From positions 22,976,001 through 23,040,000 of the forward strand of contig CM073596.1 of assembly GCA_037074705.1 (NCBI GenBank): a stretch of 64,000 nucleotides of DNA. The letters run 5' to 3'. Positions 1 through 10,660 of this stretch are shown here, piece by piece (the stretch's first letter is position 1; every line of letters starts with the position of its first letter). Source of the DNA: Zhengitettix transpicula (Eukaryota > Arthropoda > Insecta > Orthoptera > Tetrigidae). The notes beneath the pieces were generated by a model. The model worked only from the letters and a program-made list of their open reading frames with translations, ran no database searches and was not told the origin of the DNA. The position numbers and the translations under genes are program-made.

Positions 1-995
1 TGGTGACACTATAAAATATGCCCAAAGTTCTTAAATTTCAGTTCCTGAAAACATTTTTCCAATGTTACCAAAAAATATCATCAGAGTTTTAAAAATACCA
101 CTGAAAATTGTATACCATTTATCCGGATTAAATCACAAGATTTTTTTATTACCTACCAATATGCAACTTTGTCCTTTACATGACTGGGAACTATATATTT
201 CTTCTTGTTCTGACTGAGGCCAGAGGCCAGAGCAGTTAAAATTGAGCTAATTGACTGGATGGAGAATACTGCCAACCTTGAACAACGAAAATTACCACAT
301 TTAAGAATGTATTTCCAACGATATCGGAGAGAAATATTCACTTATGAATAAAGCATGTTGAAGTATTAATTAATCAACAGCTTATTACACGATTTATACA
401 TCACATAGAGTTATCTGACACATTGTGTATCATATTTTCCAGAGTTAAAATTCCGTATCAAACTATTCTTTCTCTCATTATTAAATCGAAATAAATTAAA
501 GTGACTATAAAAAGAATATGAAAAATTTACAAATTAGGCGTAGCAGGAATGTGGTACACGGTCCAACTCTTAAAAGTTACAGCAGGAAAATTTTTTTCAT
601 CCCTGATAGTATAATATATGGTGTTTTACTGTGTGTTTTGGTTTTTCAACCATTAAAAATTACACTTACTAGTTCGAGGAATTTGTTATTGGCGTATTAT
701 GTTTACCATTTATCTCAAAATAAATGTATTGAAACTTTTTCGTATTCTTTCTTTAGCCTGTACATTTTTTCTTCTACATTATATTTTCTACATTATTTTA
801 AATCAAAACATTACTTAATATTCCGGAAATCTGTTTTCAAACACTTCAGTCTGTTGGGTTTCTCCTTCAGATAATCCTGTAATGTTCAGTATTTAAAACT
901 TCTTTCTATAATCTTTATTCGATGTTTTGGACGATATTTATTTCCAGGAAAAGCAAAACGGTTTGAAGTATATAAGTTAATATTTAGTTAATTCT
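1..995. other. AT-rich spacer, no gene seen
   Basis: The stretch is AT-rich and low in complexity. An open frame of 118 codons at 518-874 (+) is mostly hydrophobic and aromatic residues encoded by T-rich codons. It shows no recognisable domain, so I read it as chance. I see no repeat, RNA gene or clear regulatory cluster here. Confidence 0.6.
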
Positions 996-999
996 GTGA

Positions 1000-1405
1000 T
1001 TGAAAACAATTACGTCCTCCTGAGTCGAGTTTCCCCTGCCTCGTATCTCCCAACACCGACTGATACCTTTCCTCATTGCCACCTGTTTGTCAGCCCACCC
1101 CACAATCACTGTGCTTTTCTCCCCTCTCACTGCATTTCGCAGGGTGAGAATCATTGGCGTCCCTCCTTTTTTTGTATTTGCCGTAGCAGCGAACGCTGTG
1201 TGCTATAAAATTTGATTGGCCGCATGCCTCAGTCGATTAGTTTCGGCGGCTGCCGTAAAAGGTTCCTCTACCCCTCGATTGCCTCCTCACACCGAATGAT
1301 ATTTGCATTTTACGATTGTCGGGGACAAAAGTGCGGCCTTTCGTTAAGGTTCTCAAGTCTCAACCCAATGAGCTTCTCACCACCTGTACAGTTCCTGAGG
1401 TTATA
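1000..1405. promoter_or_regulatory. Pyrimidine-rich higher-GC island
   Basis: The composition rises sharply above the flanking AT-rich DNA. The + strand is C/T-rich (runs such as CCTCGTATCTCCC) and falls back abruptly after 1400. Two short overlapping open frames (996-1208 and 1212-1406) have no domain-like sequence. The island could be a regulatory module or an old repeat; no motif decides between them. Confidence 0.2.
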
Positions 1406-1519
1406 AACATCTATAGCTATGATTTATATTCCTATATCCGTAAACTGTTCATACAAACAGAACTTGAAGAATGATGTTTTTACTAAGTTTATCTTTATAA
1501 TTTTCACAAAAACTGATAA

Positions 1520-1760
1520 AGTAGTCAACAAGTCAGTATACGACTTAAGACAAGGGTTTGGGATGTAAGACAGATATTGGACGACGGAAATGAAACCAGG
1601 ATCAACGAGATCTTAGCCAAACACCTGACAGAAGAACACACGAAAACAGAAGAACCGTAGAATTCAGCATAGGGACCTAAACACTAATTGGGACATAGAT
1701 CTACTTGATTCAGTTCAGCCCTACAGAGACAGTTGCTTAACTTTTCGCATTTTAAAGTAA
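1520..1760 (+). pseudogene. Frameshifted coding-like remnant, family unknown
   Basis: From 1520 the + frame is open for 46 codons to a TAG at 1658-1660. The next frame, from 1659, is then open for 33 codons to a TAA at 1758-1760. Both segments have protein-like composition, mixing charged and hydrophobic residues (for example RINEILAKHLTEEH in the first and NTNWDIDLLDSVQPYRD in the second). This differs from the Lys/Asn/Ile/Phe-rich chance frames nearby. A single one-base shift would join them, which suggests a decayed mobile-element ORF or gene fragment. I do not recognise the family. No start codon, splice site or neighbouring exon supports a live gene, and chance remains possible. Confidence 0.25.
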
Positions 1761-2570
1761 AACAAAAAAAAAACGCGGCAGAAGTTGAAGTGAAAAGGAC
1801 AACGTATTTTGTTCAATTAAAACAAATTAGACTATTTATATAAATTTTAATAGTTATTCCGTAGCCATAAATTACATTATCTATAATTTTACTGTGTTGC
1901 ATGTCATTAATTTTCTATGTATTCAATTCCTTTTCAAAAATTCTCTTTTAACCGAGTGTCTCCATATCGTTCGGATCGTTATTACTCGTTCTCTTGTCCT
2001 TTATTCACTTTACGTAAGTCTGTTTTTATTTTCCTTCTTTTTTTGTCTCAGTTCATAATCATAACAATGTTTCAACGCTGCATTATTTATTCCGTTAGTA
2101 ATAATCTAATCCCTAAGCTCAATTGTCTGGTCACAATGTTAACATTAAGCAGTTATTGACGTTACTCTTCATGAGTCCTATTAAAAATTTACTTAGCACA
2201 TTACGTGTTGTATTAATATTTAAACAGTCTTATAATAATGATAGTTACGGAACAGATTTCTGGGTAAAAAATAAAATACACGGATAAAGAGGTAATAAAT
2301 AGAGGACTTGCTTCGTACGAAAGCAACATAGTGTATCGAAACATACTGAGAAGAAGTTGTTTGCGACATTTTGTTATTAAAGGTACAAATAAATATAAAT
2401 AAACCAAGATGGAAGGTTTGAAGGAACTATTTTAAAAGAGAAAGGTGATTTTAGAGTTAAAAGTAGAAATAAATTTTCATAATAATTGCCTTGATCTTGT
2501 TAAGGACTACTTAATCATAATTAAAATAATATTTATAAACCCTGGAAACATCTCAGATGTGAAGTTTATG
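1761..2570. other. AT-rich spacer, no gene seen
   Basis: AT-rich DNA with short A and T runs. The small open frames at 1917-2159 (+) and 2213-2407 (-) have composition-driven residues and no motif. Nothing else is supported here. Confidence 0.55.
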
Positions 2571-2574
2571 TGAG

Positions 2575-3255
2575 GAAATTGTGACGTCTCCGTTTCCTAG
2601 GCCACTATAGTTTGGTTTGTTACGCAGGAAAGCTCATCCAACTCTCATCGATCTAGATTGATGGATGGCCGCAGAGGCTGGAGGGTGGCCTACCTCGCAG
2701 GCAGGAATCTTCCAGGGACCTTGACCGTTCGTCACGCGATGAACTGCAGACTTGCTGTGCGCGACACTGAGCAGGAGCACGAGGGATTTTGACAATGGTC
2801 GACCCCATAAGTTCGGGAGGAAGTCGGTCTGTGTTTTAGTGCCTCGCCATTGTGCCGGCCGATCAACCTCTCCACCCACGCAGTTATTTTCATGCAACCG
2901 AACGCGCGCATAATGAAGGACCGGTCGACATCACAGCACTGCAGTGTTCTGCTGCTGGGACGTGTTTCATATTTCATGCAAGGACCATTAAACACATCCA
3001 AATGAGATAACCCATGACATGCATTAGTGCTGCAGCACTGTTGGAGGGGGCGAAAACACTTCATTCGCGGGGGAAAAACGACGCCGCGTACTCTCTCGCA
3101 TTAACACATTTAATTCGAACAAATGACGTGCCGTTTATTAATAAAATGGCAACACTGCCAGACTCATTTGTTTCCTCGGCCATCGTGTCAAATTGCCATG
3201 TAAACCGCAGCTGCGGCGATTGTGGCATCTGGAGGAATTCACATAATCACTGACG
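2575..3255. promoter_or_regulatory. GC-richer island with three perfect palindromes
   Basis: About 680 bp of complex, higher-GC sequence stands out from AT-rich flanks. It contains three perfect palindromes: CACTGCAGTG at 2937-2946, AGTGCTGCAGCACT at 3026-3039 and CCGCAGCTGCGG at 3205-3216. The last has a CAGCTG E-box core, the type bound by dimeric bHLH factors. Between them is a homeodomain-like AT stretch near 3108-3145. Overlapping short frames on both strands (2634-2897, 2732-3064, 3014-3253) have no domain and are read as shadows of GC content. A cis-regulatory module is the inferred role; no conservation evidence was available. Confidence 0.35.
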
Positions 3256-4000
3256 CAGAAAGATGATTGAAAGAACAAAGGAGATTTGTTATAGTGAAAA
3301 ATAGGGAAACAGAGAATGAGGAACATTTCTAAGATTTGAAATTATAACTTTCCCCAACAAAACACATAATTGAAACCGATAAATTCCCATTTTCGTCATC
3401 CTAATCATCCGATTATCAGAATCAATTATCAGCACCGGAAGGTGCATCTTATCAATATAAACAAGATTAGGACTTTTGAAGTAGAAACAAATTTCTTCGG
3501 GCCTTTAACCTTAAGTCAGGCACACTTTTTGCTTAAAGAATCAACGAAATTCAATGAACCCAGCTCATTTAATTTCAATTATCGATCACCAAAAAATATA
3601 TGTTTGGCTATGAAAAATCTGTAATGATTTAATAATTTCTGCATACGATAAACTTAAAATTTCTGACATGAAGATGTGTCACGACTTTATTTTCCGAATT
3701 AATTTCTTTCAGCCATACATTTCGTGAAAATGAATTTGTTTAATTTTGCTTCCATACACTTTTTATAGAGTAAATTATTAAATTTATACTTCAATTAGCG
3801 TTTGATTAGGATATAAATATGTAATATGGTTCATTGATTAAATGGCTGAAAAATTAGAAGTTCTGACATTATGGAGTAAGTGCAGGCCAAATGATAATGC
3901 TAATTGCTCTTACATAATTCCTTTACTTGTAGAAGTGTAACCTTATCATTAATAGCAACCAATGTTTGTAAATAAAAACAGCTTCGAAATTATGTAGCAC
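3256..4000. other. AT-rich spacer, no gene seen
   Basis: AT-rich sequence with chance short frames, the longest being 84 codons at 3370-3624 (+) with Asn/Ile/Phe-rich content. No repeat or RNA gene is evident. Confidence 0.55.
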
Positions 4001-4004
4001 TGTC

Positions 4005-4330
4005 ATAATGAATCGAATCACAGCGATGCATATTCCAATAAGAGGATGGGAAAGTTCAACGAAATGCCGCTTCGGCCCTCACTTGGTCGACCACACCTGC
4101 CAACTCTCACTCGTACCACGTATAAAAAATATCAACACGTGCTGTCTCTTTTTTACACACTTTTTTTTTGACGTGCAATATTTAATTTTCCGCGCCATTT
4201 AACAGAAAGCGTGAGTAACTTTTACAAACAGAACCGGGCTGTGCCTATATCTGCCTCGTTCAGCTAATAAAGCCCAATTGGGCCCAGCCAAAGAGATTAA
4301 TTGCTCACTCATTAATTCTTACGGAACGAC
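4005..4330. promoter_or_regulatory. Higher-GC island, regulatory-like
   Basis: This short island includes a balanced segment (4060-4130) and then, near 4255-4315, GC-rich blocks next to two ATTAAT-type cores (AGATTAATTGC and CATTAATTC). Mixed GC blocks and homeodomain-like cores are typical of insect enhancers, but there is no direct evidence of function. The 64-codon frame at 4008-4202 is not protein-like. Confidence 0.25.
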
Positions 4331-5990
4331 GCTGTCCGTATCGCAGTAATTCTGTAGTTAATTTACAACAGTTGAAACGGTACACACTTAAGGATTGTGT
4401 TTATCGCTAAAACCTAACAATTAATTACACTTATATTAACCTGCACAGTTATATGAAAACCAAATAGAAAAACATGTTACTAAAGCTCAGTGTATTCCGG
4501 AATATATTACTGAGCAAATAATTTGTCCTTTATAAATAAGTTACACAATATATTTAATTGATTCAATGTCAATTTTGTGTTAAGTATAGAAATGATTAAG
4601 TGTATTTACTTGCGCAGATCCGAAGACTTTGATAAATTAGTTCTCAATTTCCTCCCAAATTCAGATTTCTCTTTTAAAAATAAAATTAATTCTTTACGTC
4701 AAACTTTCGATTATCAAAGTATTTTTACTTCTGGCCCTCAATATATTTCTCCACATTTATCTTTCCTTCAATGACGTAATGCATCCAGCAGGTCCTTCAA
4801 GTATCCGATTACAGTTCACGTTCTTTCCTGCTAAAATCTGTTCTCAATATGAGTCTAATTCTCATGTGTTTTTCATTTGTTTCCCCTACTTTCCACAGCT
4901 GCAAGTATCAGATTTCGAACGAAATCAGAATGAGGGTTCAATCTAACGTAGCTGGTATGCAGTTAAAGAAACATGCTCGTTAACCATTTATAGGGTAAGG
5001 TGAACAACACGTAAATTCAGGATGACTAATATGAGTACTATAGTAACATAAGGAGAAACCTGTACCAAAATGACGATAAAAATATATGCTGCTTTAAAGA
5101 CAAAGGGAAATGGTTATAGTATGTGGTTTCAGAGTTCCACTTTTAGTATTAATTGATAAAATTTTTGCAAGTAATAATCAGTCAATGCTTTCCGCTTGGA
5201 TTATAAAGACAACAGACACGTGAATATGCAGGTTGTGGCTCAGTGTTGATGTAGAGGTTCCCTGGGCGAGCCATCAGCTAAGTGATACTTTATTACGCGC
5301 TACAAACACGAAGGATCTCTATGGAAATAGCTTCTGGGCGCTTGGAGGCTCCTTGTTGCCTGGCAAATTTATATCGCAACTCTAACAGCTCGTAAACTCA
5401 ACTTTCTACTTTTTTTTATAATAAAAATAGACAGGTGGTTTGGAAGAAGAACCAAGTTTACACATTCAGCTTTGTAATGAGAAATTTTCTCCTCGTTTCG
5501 TCGTTTCTTAAAATTATAATCCACGTGTTCACTGTAGATATAAATTTAAGAGAGAATTCCAAGAGCAAATTCCAACTTTATTATAATCCATAAAATGAAT
5601 GCAAATATGTTTTAACATGATGAATCTCACAACATGTTGGAAACTTTCTGAAATGGGAATACGCAAAATTTCTATTACTGGATTAAGTAATGGTTACAGT
5701 TCATAAAAACAAATTTCTTCTATTCTGAGCCGACATTTGTTTAAACACTATTCTTTCAACTGGGTCATCCAATATCTCCCTCCCCGAACCCCCACACATG
5801 GAAGAAAAGCTCTACACGTTTGCGTATTATGACAGGGGAACAAGTTTTCAGAAATACTCTTAATAGATACTGCAGGAAATATAATACATTTTACAAAACT
5901 CTTTCACACGCTAAATATTTAATTTATTGCATAAAACGATAAGTGTTTTAAGCGTCCTTAATTAAAGCTATTCCAGAAAACGCATAAAAC
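4331..5990. other. AT-rich spacer with a small mixed patch
   Basis: Mostly AT-rich. A modestly GC-richer patch at about 5220-5400 has a CTGGGCGAG segment and a TTACGCGC segment. It contains GGCTCAGTG near 5238, which looks vaguely like a tRNA A-box, but no matching B-box follows. No gene is supported. Confidence 0.5.
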
Positions 5991-5994
5991 GTTA

Positions 5995-6440
5995 TTCGTC
6001 TGAGTTTCCCTACTCCCTTGATAAGACGAACTTTGGATGAGTCAATGGACTCTCGCTGGGTCCTTCAGAACATTTATTTCGCAGCTCTAAAACGTTCTGC
6101 CAGACTCTTTTTAGAGTTTATACGTATATAATAAGAGATAAGTCGGGAGGTAGATCAGAATATCGCGCATCGCGAAGAGAAAAACTTTCTTTGATTTTTT
6201 AATTCCCCGCAATCCTGCCTCTCTCCAGCCCTTCGCTTTTCGTGCTCGCTCATTCCCTCCCTCCCATCTCCCCGCTCAAGTTTAATTTTTTTTCAGCATT
6301 ACAACATTTATTATCCTTTAGCTTCTGTTTCGCGTCAGCGTCTCGGAATAAAGTTGAGGTTTCTTTTATTTTATTTCCTGAGAGATTGAAAGTCGGAAAT
6401 TAAATTACAGTCAACTTTGAAGAACACGAGGCCACTGCAA
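5995..6440. promoter_or_regulatory. Mixed-composition island with pyrimidine tract
   Basis: The island begins with a GATAAG core (6019-6024) and contains a CG-rich segment near 6164-6176 (TCGCGCATCGCG). It then has a long C/T tract at about 6210-6275. GATA cores recur at 6137-6142. The architecture is enhancer-like, and no open frame of interest crosses it. Function is inferred from composition alone. Confidence 0.25.
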
Positions 6441-8050
6441 AATTTAAGTTAAAAGTAAAATAAAGAAAAGGAGAACTCCAAAGGCGAAACAAACACAGAT
6501 AATGTTGTATTTTGATGAAGGTGCTATAAATGAAAATGTCAAGTTTCTTAATATATCCTTACGTACTTCTACCAGACATATTTTTTAGTTAGACTCCTGA
6601 ATTTATCAGCTACCAAGACAACTACAGTTCTGTCTGTAAACCATACACATCCCTGACCAAATAAAAACGTGACGTTTCTAAATTTGTTGGTGCTCTTGCA
6701 TTACAGCAAACTGTGAAGAATATTAGCGAACTGCACATAAAATCTATAAAATCGACTCTGCTATTCTCTCGGAAAATAATCTAGATAAATATAAATGGTA
6801 AATCGTTTACCAACTGACAGTTTTTAAATTAATGTTCGGAATAGCCGTTGCCCACAGAAGAACAGAGTGCTGAATATGATGGGAGATAATTACTGTATGA
6901 CGTTTGAGTAGGAACGTCATTAATTTCTTTGCGCTCAACACCGTTCTAAAACACACTCAATTTTGTTCGTTAGCAAATTAATGAATTTCACTCATGTGAG
7001 TAAGCTGTCGTGTTGTGTTCATTGTTTAAACTTGGTTAAGCATGTTATTGAAATTCGTTGTTTCCTCATATAGTTTTCATCACAAATATTATTCGGTGAG
7101 ACATGTTCCTTATTTTTGCTGCTACCATGAGATCCCATTTACTTTGCCACTATAGGGTTTAAGGAACAAAGCGGAAACTCGTATGTTTCTCACATTACGT
7201 ACCAACGACCAATTATCATTGAATGATAATCTGATGCATTCTGAACTCTTCTCCGAGCGAATTCATAACATTTCAGTGAACAGAGAGAATAATAAATATG
7301 TATAAGTGTATATTGAGGCAGATCTAAAATGACATCAGTACTTCGGCGAACTGCATCTAACAAAGACGTGTCTTGGATAATGACGTAAATGAAGGACAAA
7401 TAAATATGAAGAAGTGGAATAAGTTGGACTCGGCATACTTATGATTTGAAGTAATGAAGCAAAGTTAAAATTTTTTGAATAAAGCTAAATATAATAGTGT
7501 TTTCAGATCAAGAACTGGGCCAAGGGTTAAACACAATATTGTATAAAAATAATAATATAGTTTATCTTAATGTTACTACTACAAATTCCAGAAAATTATT
7601 TTTGTTAATCTTCAAATGTAATTTTTTAATCAATACGTGAAATTAATTCTCCAAAATTATATTTCTTACATTATACTTCTGTTTAAGAATATGTTATTGT
7701 TTATTTTACGTAATGCTCATAAATCTTTGCAAATTCTAAGCAATATTATAATTGAAGAGCTAATGTTTGCATTTAAATTACAATAAAGTTGGTACTTTAT
7801 CGATGTTATAATTTTGGGTATTTTTTTTCTAAAGAAGAATGTGGTAAAACATACAAAAGTTTAAGATATCAGTAAAATAAATATTAAATATTTATTTTTC
7901 CAAACTAGGAAGTAATTACGGAATTTTTTGTCATTTATTTAAATTTTCAATAATTCCTGTAATCCATTTATAAGGACTATAATTGCTTCTTGTCACGTAT
8001 TACTGGACGACTCTTACACTCATGACTCATGACCACTAAACTGAGCTCCA
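6441..8050. other. AT-rich spacer, no gene seen
   Basis: Long AT-rich stretch with many T and A homopolymer runs. The 69-codon minus frame at 7190-7399 has no recognisable motif. I see no other structure. Confidence 0.6.
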
Positions 8051-8054
8051 CCAA

Positions 8055-8330
8055 GATGTTACGTTTGGTTTATCCACAGAGACAGTCGATATGACGTGTA
8101 CGAACGCAGAAGATTTCTTTTTCTTCTTTTATTTGCCCTCTCAGTCCCGCAAGGGAGAAAGCTATCAGAAAAGTTGGCATCGATACCGTACACGTGTGTT
8201 ATCGGAAGCGATTCAATCCGAATATCTATCTGTTCTTCTGTTCGAGACAGGCTTGGGGAATCAGCTTGTCTTACGGAGGAAAAATTTCTCTGACTTCGCT
8301 TAGGGAAATGTCCGTGCATGTGACACATTC
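8055..8330. other. Small higher-complexity patch
   Basis: A 270-bp patch of balanced composition carries overlapping open frames of 65 to 89 codons, three on one locus across both strands. Overlap on both strands argues against any of them being coding. It might be a small regulatory module or old repeat. Confidence 0.2.
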
Positions 8331-8384
8331 ACCTAACTCAGAATTTTTTTTGAAGAATTAATCGATGTTAATAACAAAATGTCG

Positions 8385-8550
8385 AGTCGAGTCGTCTGTT
8401 GGTTAAAGCTCTGGCCACAACGTAGCGGCATCAAAACCAACCAATCTTCTATCAATAAAAGTTGTCTTTATATGATTATAATTTACGATTCTAACGATAC
8501 TGAATCGATTATTAAAACCTCTTCGTGCCCCCCCCCCCCAAAAAAAAAAA
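8385..8550 (+). mobile_element. Possible tRNA-derived SINE with A tail
   Basis: An A-box-like segment at 8394-8414 (GTCTGTTGGTTAAAGCTCTGG) resembles the D-arm region of tRNA genes. A B-box-like GCATCAAAACC at 8428-8438 matches the GGTTCAAATCC consensus at 8 of 11 positions. The sequence ends in C12 (8528-8539) followed by A11 (8540-8550), which fits a retroposon tail. No clear target-site duplication is visible. The body is AT-rich and may be decayed. A chance match to degenerate promoter boxes is a real alternative. Confidence 0.3.
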
Positions 8551-9405
8551 CTTGGTGTGAGAAATTAACGGTTATCTGTTTACGTATTAAAGAGTTATGA
8601 ATAACCGTACAATGGACAACAAATTAAGAAAATATTGAAAATTCAAGCTATTATTATCGTGGCTACAAGTTTACCCATTATTATTCCAAACTCTTTTATA
8701 TTTATAAGTCCAAGAAATTTCAAAGTTCAAACAGATTTGATTACTATAATACCATTAGATCCATGATGAAAAGTCTAGTGAGAATTCGGTTAGATATTCT
8801 ACTCCACCTGAAATACCTATATTTTCATGTAACGTATGTATTTTACTGCTTTGAAGATATTTTGACGCGGTTTTGCGCTTTGAGATATTTATTTGTAGTA
8901 TTAATAAATCATTCAAATATCTAAGAAGGCTACTAACAAGAGTTAGAGCCAAGTGATTGCGACATGCTGGTTGGTCTATAGCGATGGGAGGTACAGCACT
9001 GAACACTGCATACGTGTATCAGTTGATTATGATTGAATTGATAAAACTATGATCTGAAGGGGCAGATATTTGCACCTTCCATCCGTACACTTAATCTGTT
9101 GCTCGGTATTCTATATTTCTGTAATTTACAAATATCACAACCGACTTCACCATATATTCCAATCTAAATTTTAATTATACACAACTGCAAACCCGTATAT
9201 ACGGTCTCCCAAATTAATAATATTTTATTGTAAGTCTCTATTTGACACATTTGTAATGTATTTTCTGATACAGACTTAAAGAGGTTTTACGGATCACAAT
9301 TTTCTAGCATATAATGGGAAATTCTAACAAATCTGCCTTCTGGTCATTAACATTTTTAAAGATTACAAAACTGAGTCAGAAATCGTAGTCTTCATAGTAT
9401 AGTAA
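8551..9405. other. AT-rich spacer, no gene seen
   Basis: AT-rich DNA. The 83-codon minus frame at 8755-9006 lacks any domain-like segment. Nothing else is supported. Confidence 0.55.
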
Positions 9406-9409
9406 GATG

Positions 9410-9990
9410 GTTGGCAAAACAGGTAAGTCGTGAGCGCAGCCAGCACGCCACGTGTAAATTAATCTCCACTAACCTCCGGAGGGGTGTTTTCACGGAACTC
9501 TGAGCGCTCAACTTGGAAGGTAAAGTGATTAGTTTTCTCACAACTTCCAATTTCTCATCGCGCCGTCTTTGCTAATTCTCTGCCAAGAAACTTGGCCCCC
9601 CTCACTTCCCTACCCCAATCCCCAAGGTCCATGATATTTTAAAAATAAATAATTATTTAAGCTAATTATGTCGAATTATTAATCGCCCAACCGCTTCAAC
9701 GAGCACGAAAAACCGCCATGAGCAGTTTGTTAATTACGTTTACCGTTTTAATTATAAAATTTTGTGGCGAAAATGTGCTTAATTACGTACAGCTGGTCGC
9801 CAGCTAAACCGCGTTGTTTGTTGGGCAAACTTCTCTGGAGATTCAGGAATTTGAGGGAGGTGCCGCTACTATTACCTGCTCGCAAAACTTTTTAGCGGCA
9901 GTGAAATTTCTGTATTAAGTAATTCTGTAATTCCAAGGGACTGCTCTTTTCCTCGCTCGTCATCTTGAAAATGCAAGTGTCGTGAACACA
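9410..9990. promoter_or_regulatory. Enhancer-like island with clustered TAATTA cores
   Basis: This is a sharply bounded island. In its central part TAATTA occurs at 9663-9668, 9731-9736, 9749-9754 and 9780-9785, four homeodomain cores in 123 bp. Two of these sit in an identical ten-base context, TTAATTACGT, at 9730-9739 and 9779-9788. GC-rich blocks (about 9426-9495 and 9560-9630) flank them. This layout is typical of developmental cis-regulatory modules bound by homeodomain proteins. There is no open frame of interest. Confidence is limited by the lack of an alignment. Confidence 0.4.
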
Positions 9991-10299
9991 AACTGTGCTC
10001 AGTTAAACTTAAATCAGAAGCTGTTACATTCATATAATTCTCATAAAGAAAATGTTTCCTCTATTCTAAAATGAATAACAGTAGTAAGCAGTTAGCCTGC
10101 CACCAGTGGCTTGATTACTTTTATTTTCACTCAGATCTGATTGAGTTCATAAGCAGTCGGACACGGTACGTCGCTTCTGTCCCCCAAGAATAAATTATTT
10201 GGTTAACTAACTGTGATCTCACCCGACAGTTACTTATTACAAAATCAACACAGCAGGTCACAAAGGTGATAGCCACTTGATTAGAACGTGAGGAAAGAC

Positions 10300-10660
10300 A
10301 GTTTTATTAATCGTGTTGTTGTTTAGTTTCGCGTAATTACTTTACGAGGCGGGAGACAACGCTGGCTTTCGGCCCGGAGGAATCCTGCCAAAAGAAAAAA
10401 AGTCACTAGACGAGGATAAGGTGTAACGGCTCCTATCATGTACACGCACACTCTCAAAAGCTTTATACGAGAAATGAGCGGATTCACCCTCAAACAAGCA
10501 GTCTCCTACCTTCACGCGAACAACGCACAGCAAAAGAGAAAAAAAAATATTTGTGTGTGTATGAAGGGGGGTGGGGATCAATTAGGGAAGTACTCGGCGG
10601 TAATGTCCCCCATTCACACGCAGAATTGCTTGTATTCATTATGAGCTTTAACACCGCCGT
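10300..10660. promoter_or_regulatory. Higher-GC island with one TAATTA core
   Basis: The island starts around a TAATTA at 10334-10339 followed by a GC-rich segment (10345-10385), then mixed purine-rich sequence. Overlapping frames of 79 (-) and 68 (+) codons share the same DNA and neither is protein-like. Regulatory use is inferred by analogy with the neighbouring island at 9410. Confidence 0.25.

Noticed and set aside
518..874. 118-codon frame that looks membrane-like
   Set aside because: Hydrophobicity follows from T-rich codons in AT-rich DNA; no signal or repeat pattern supports a real protein.
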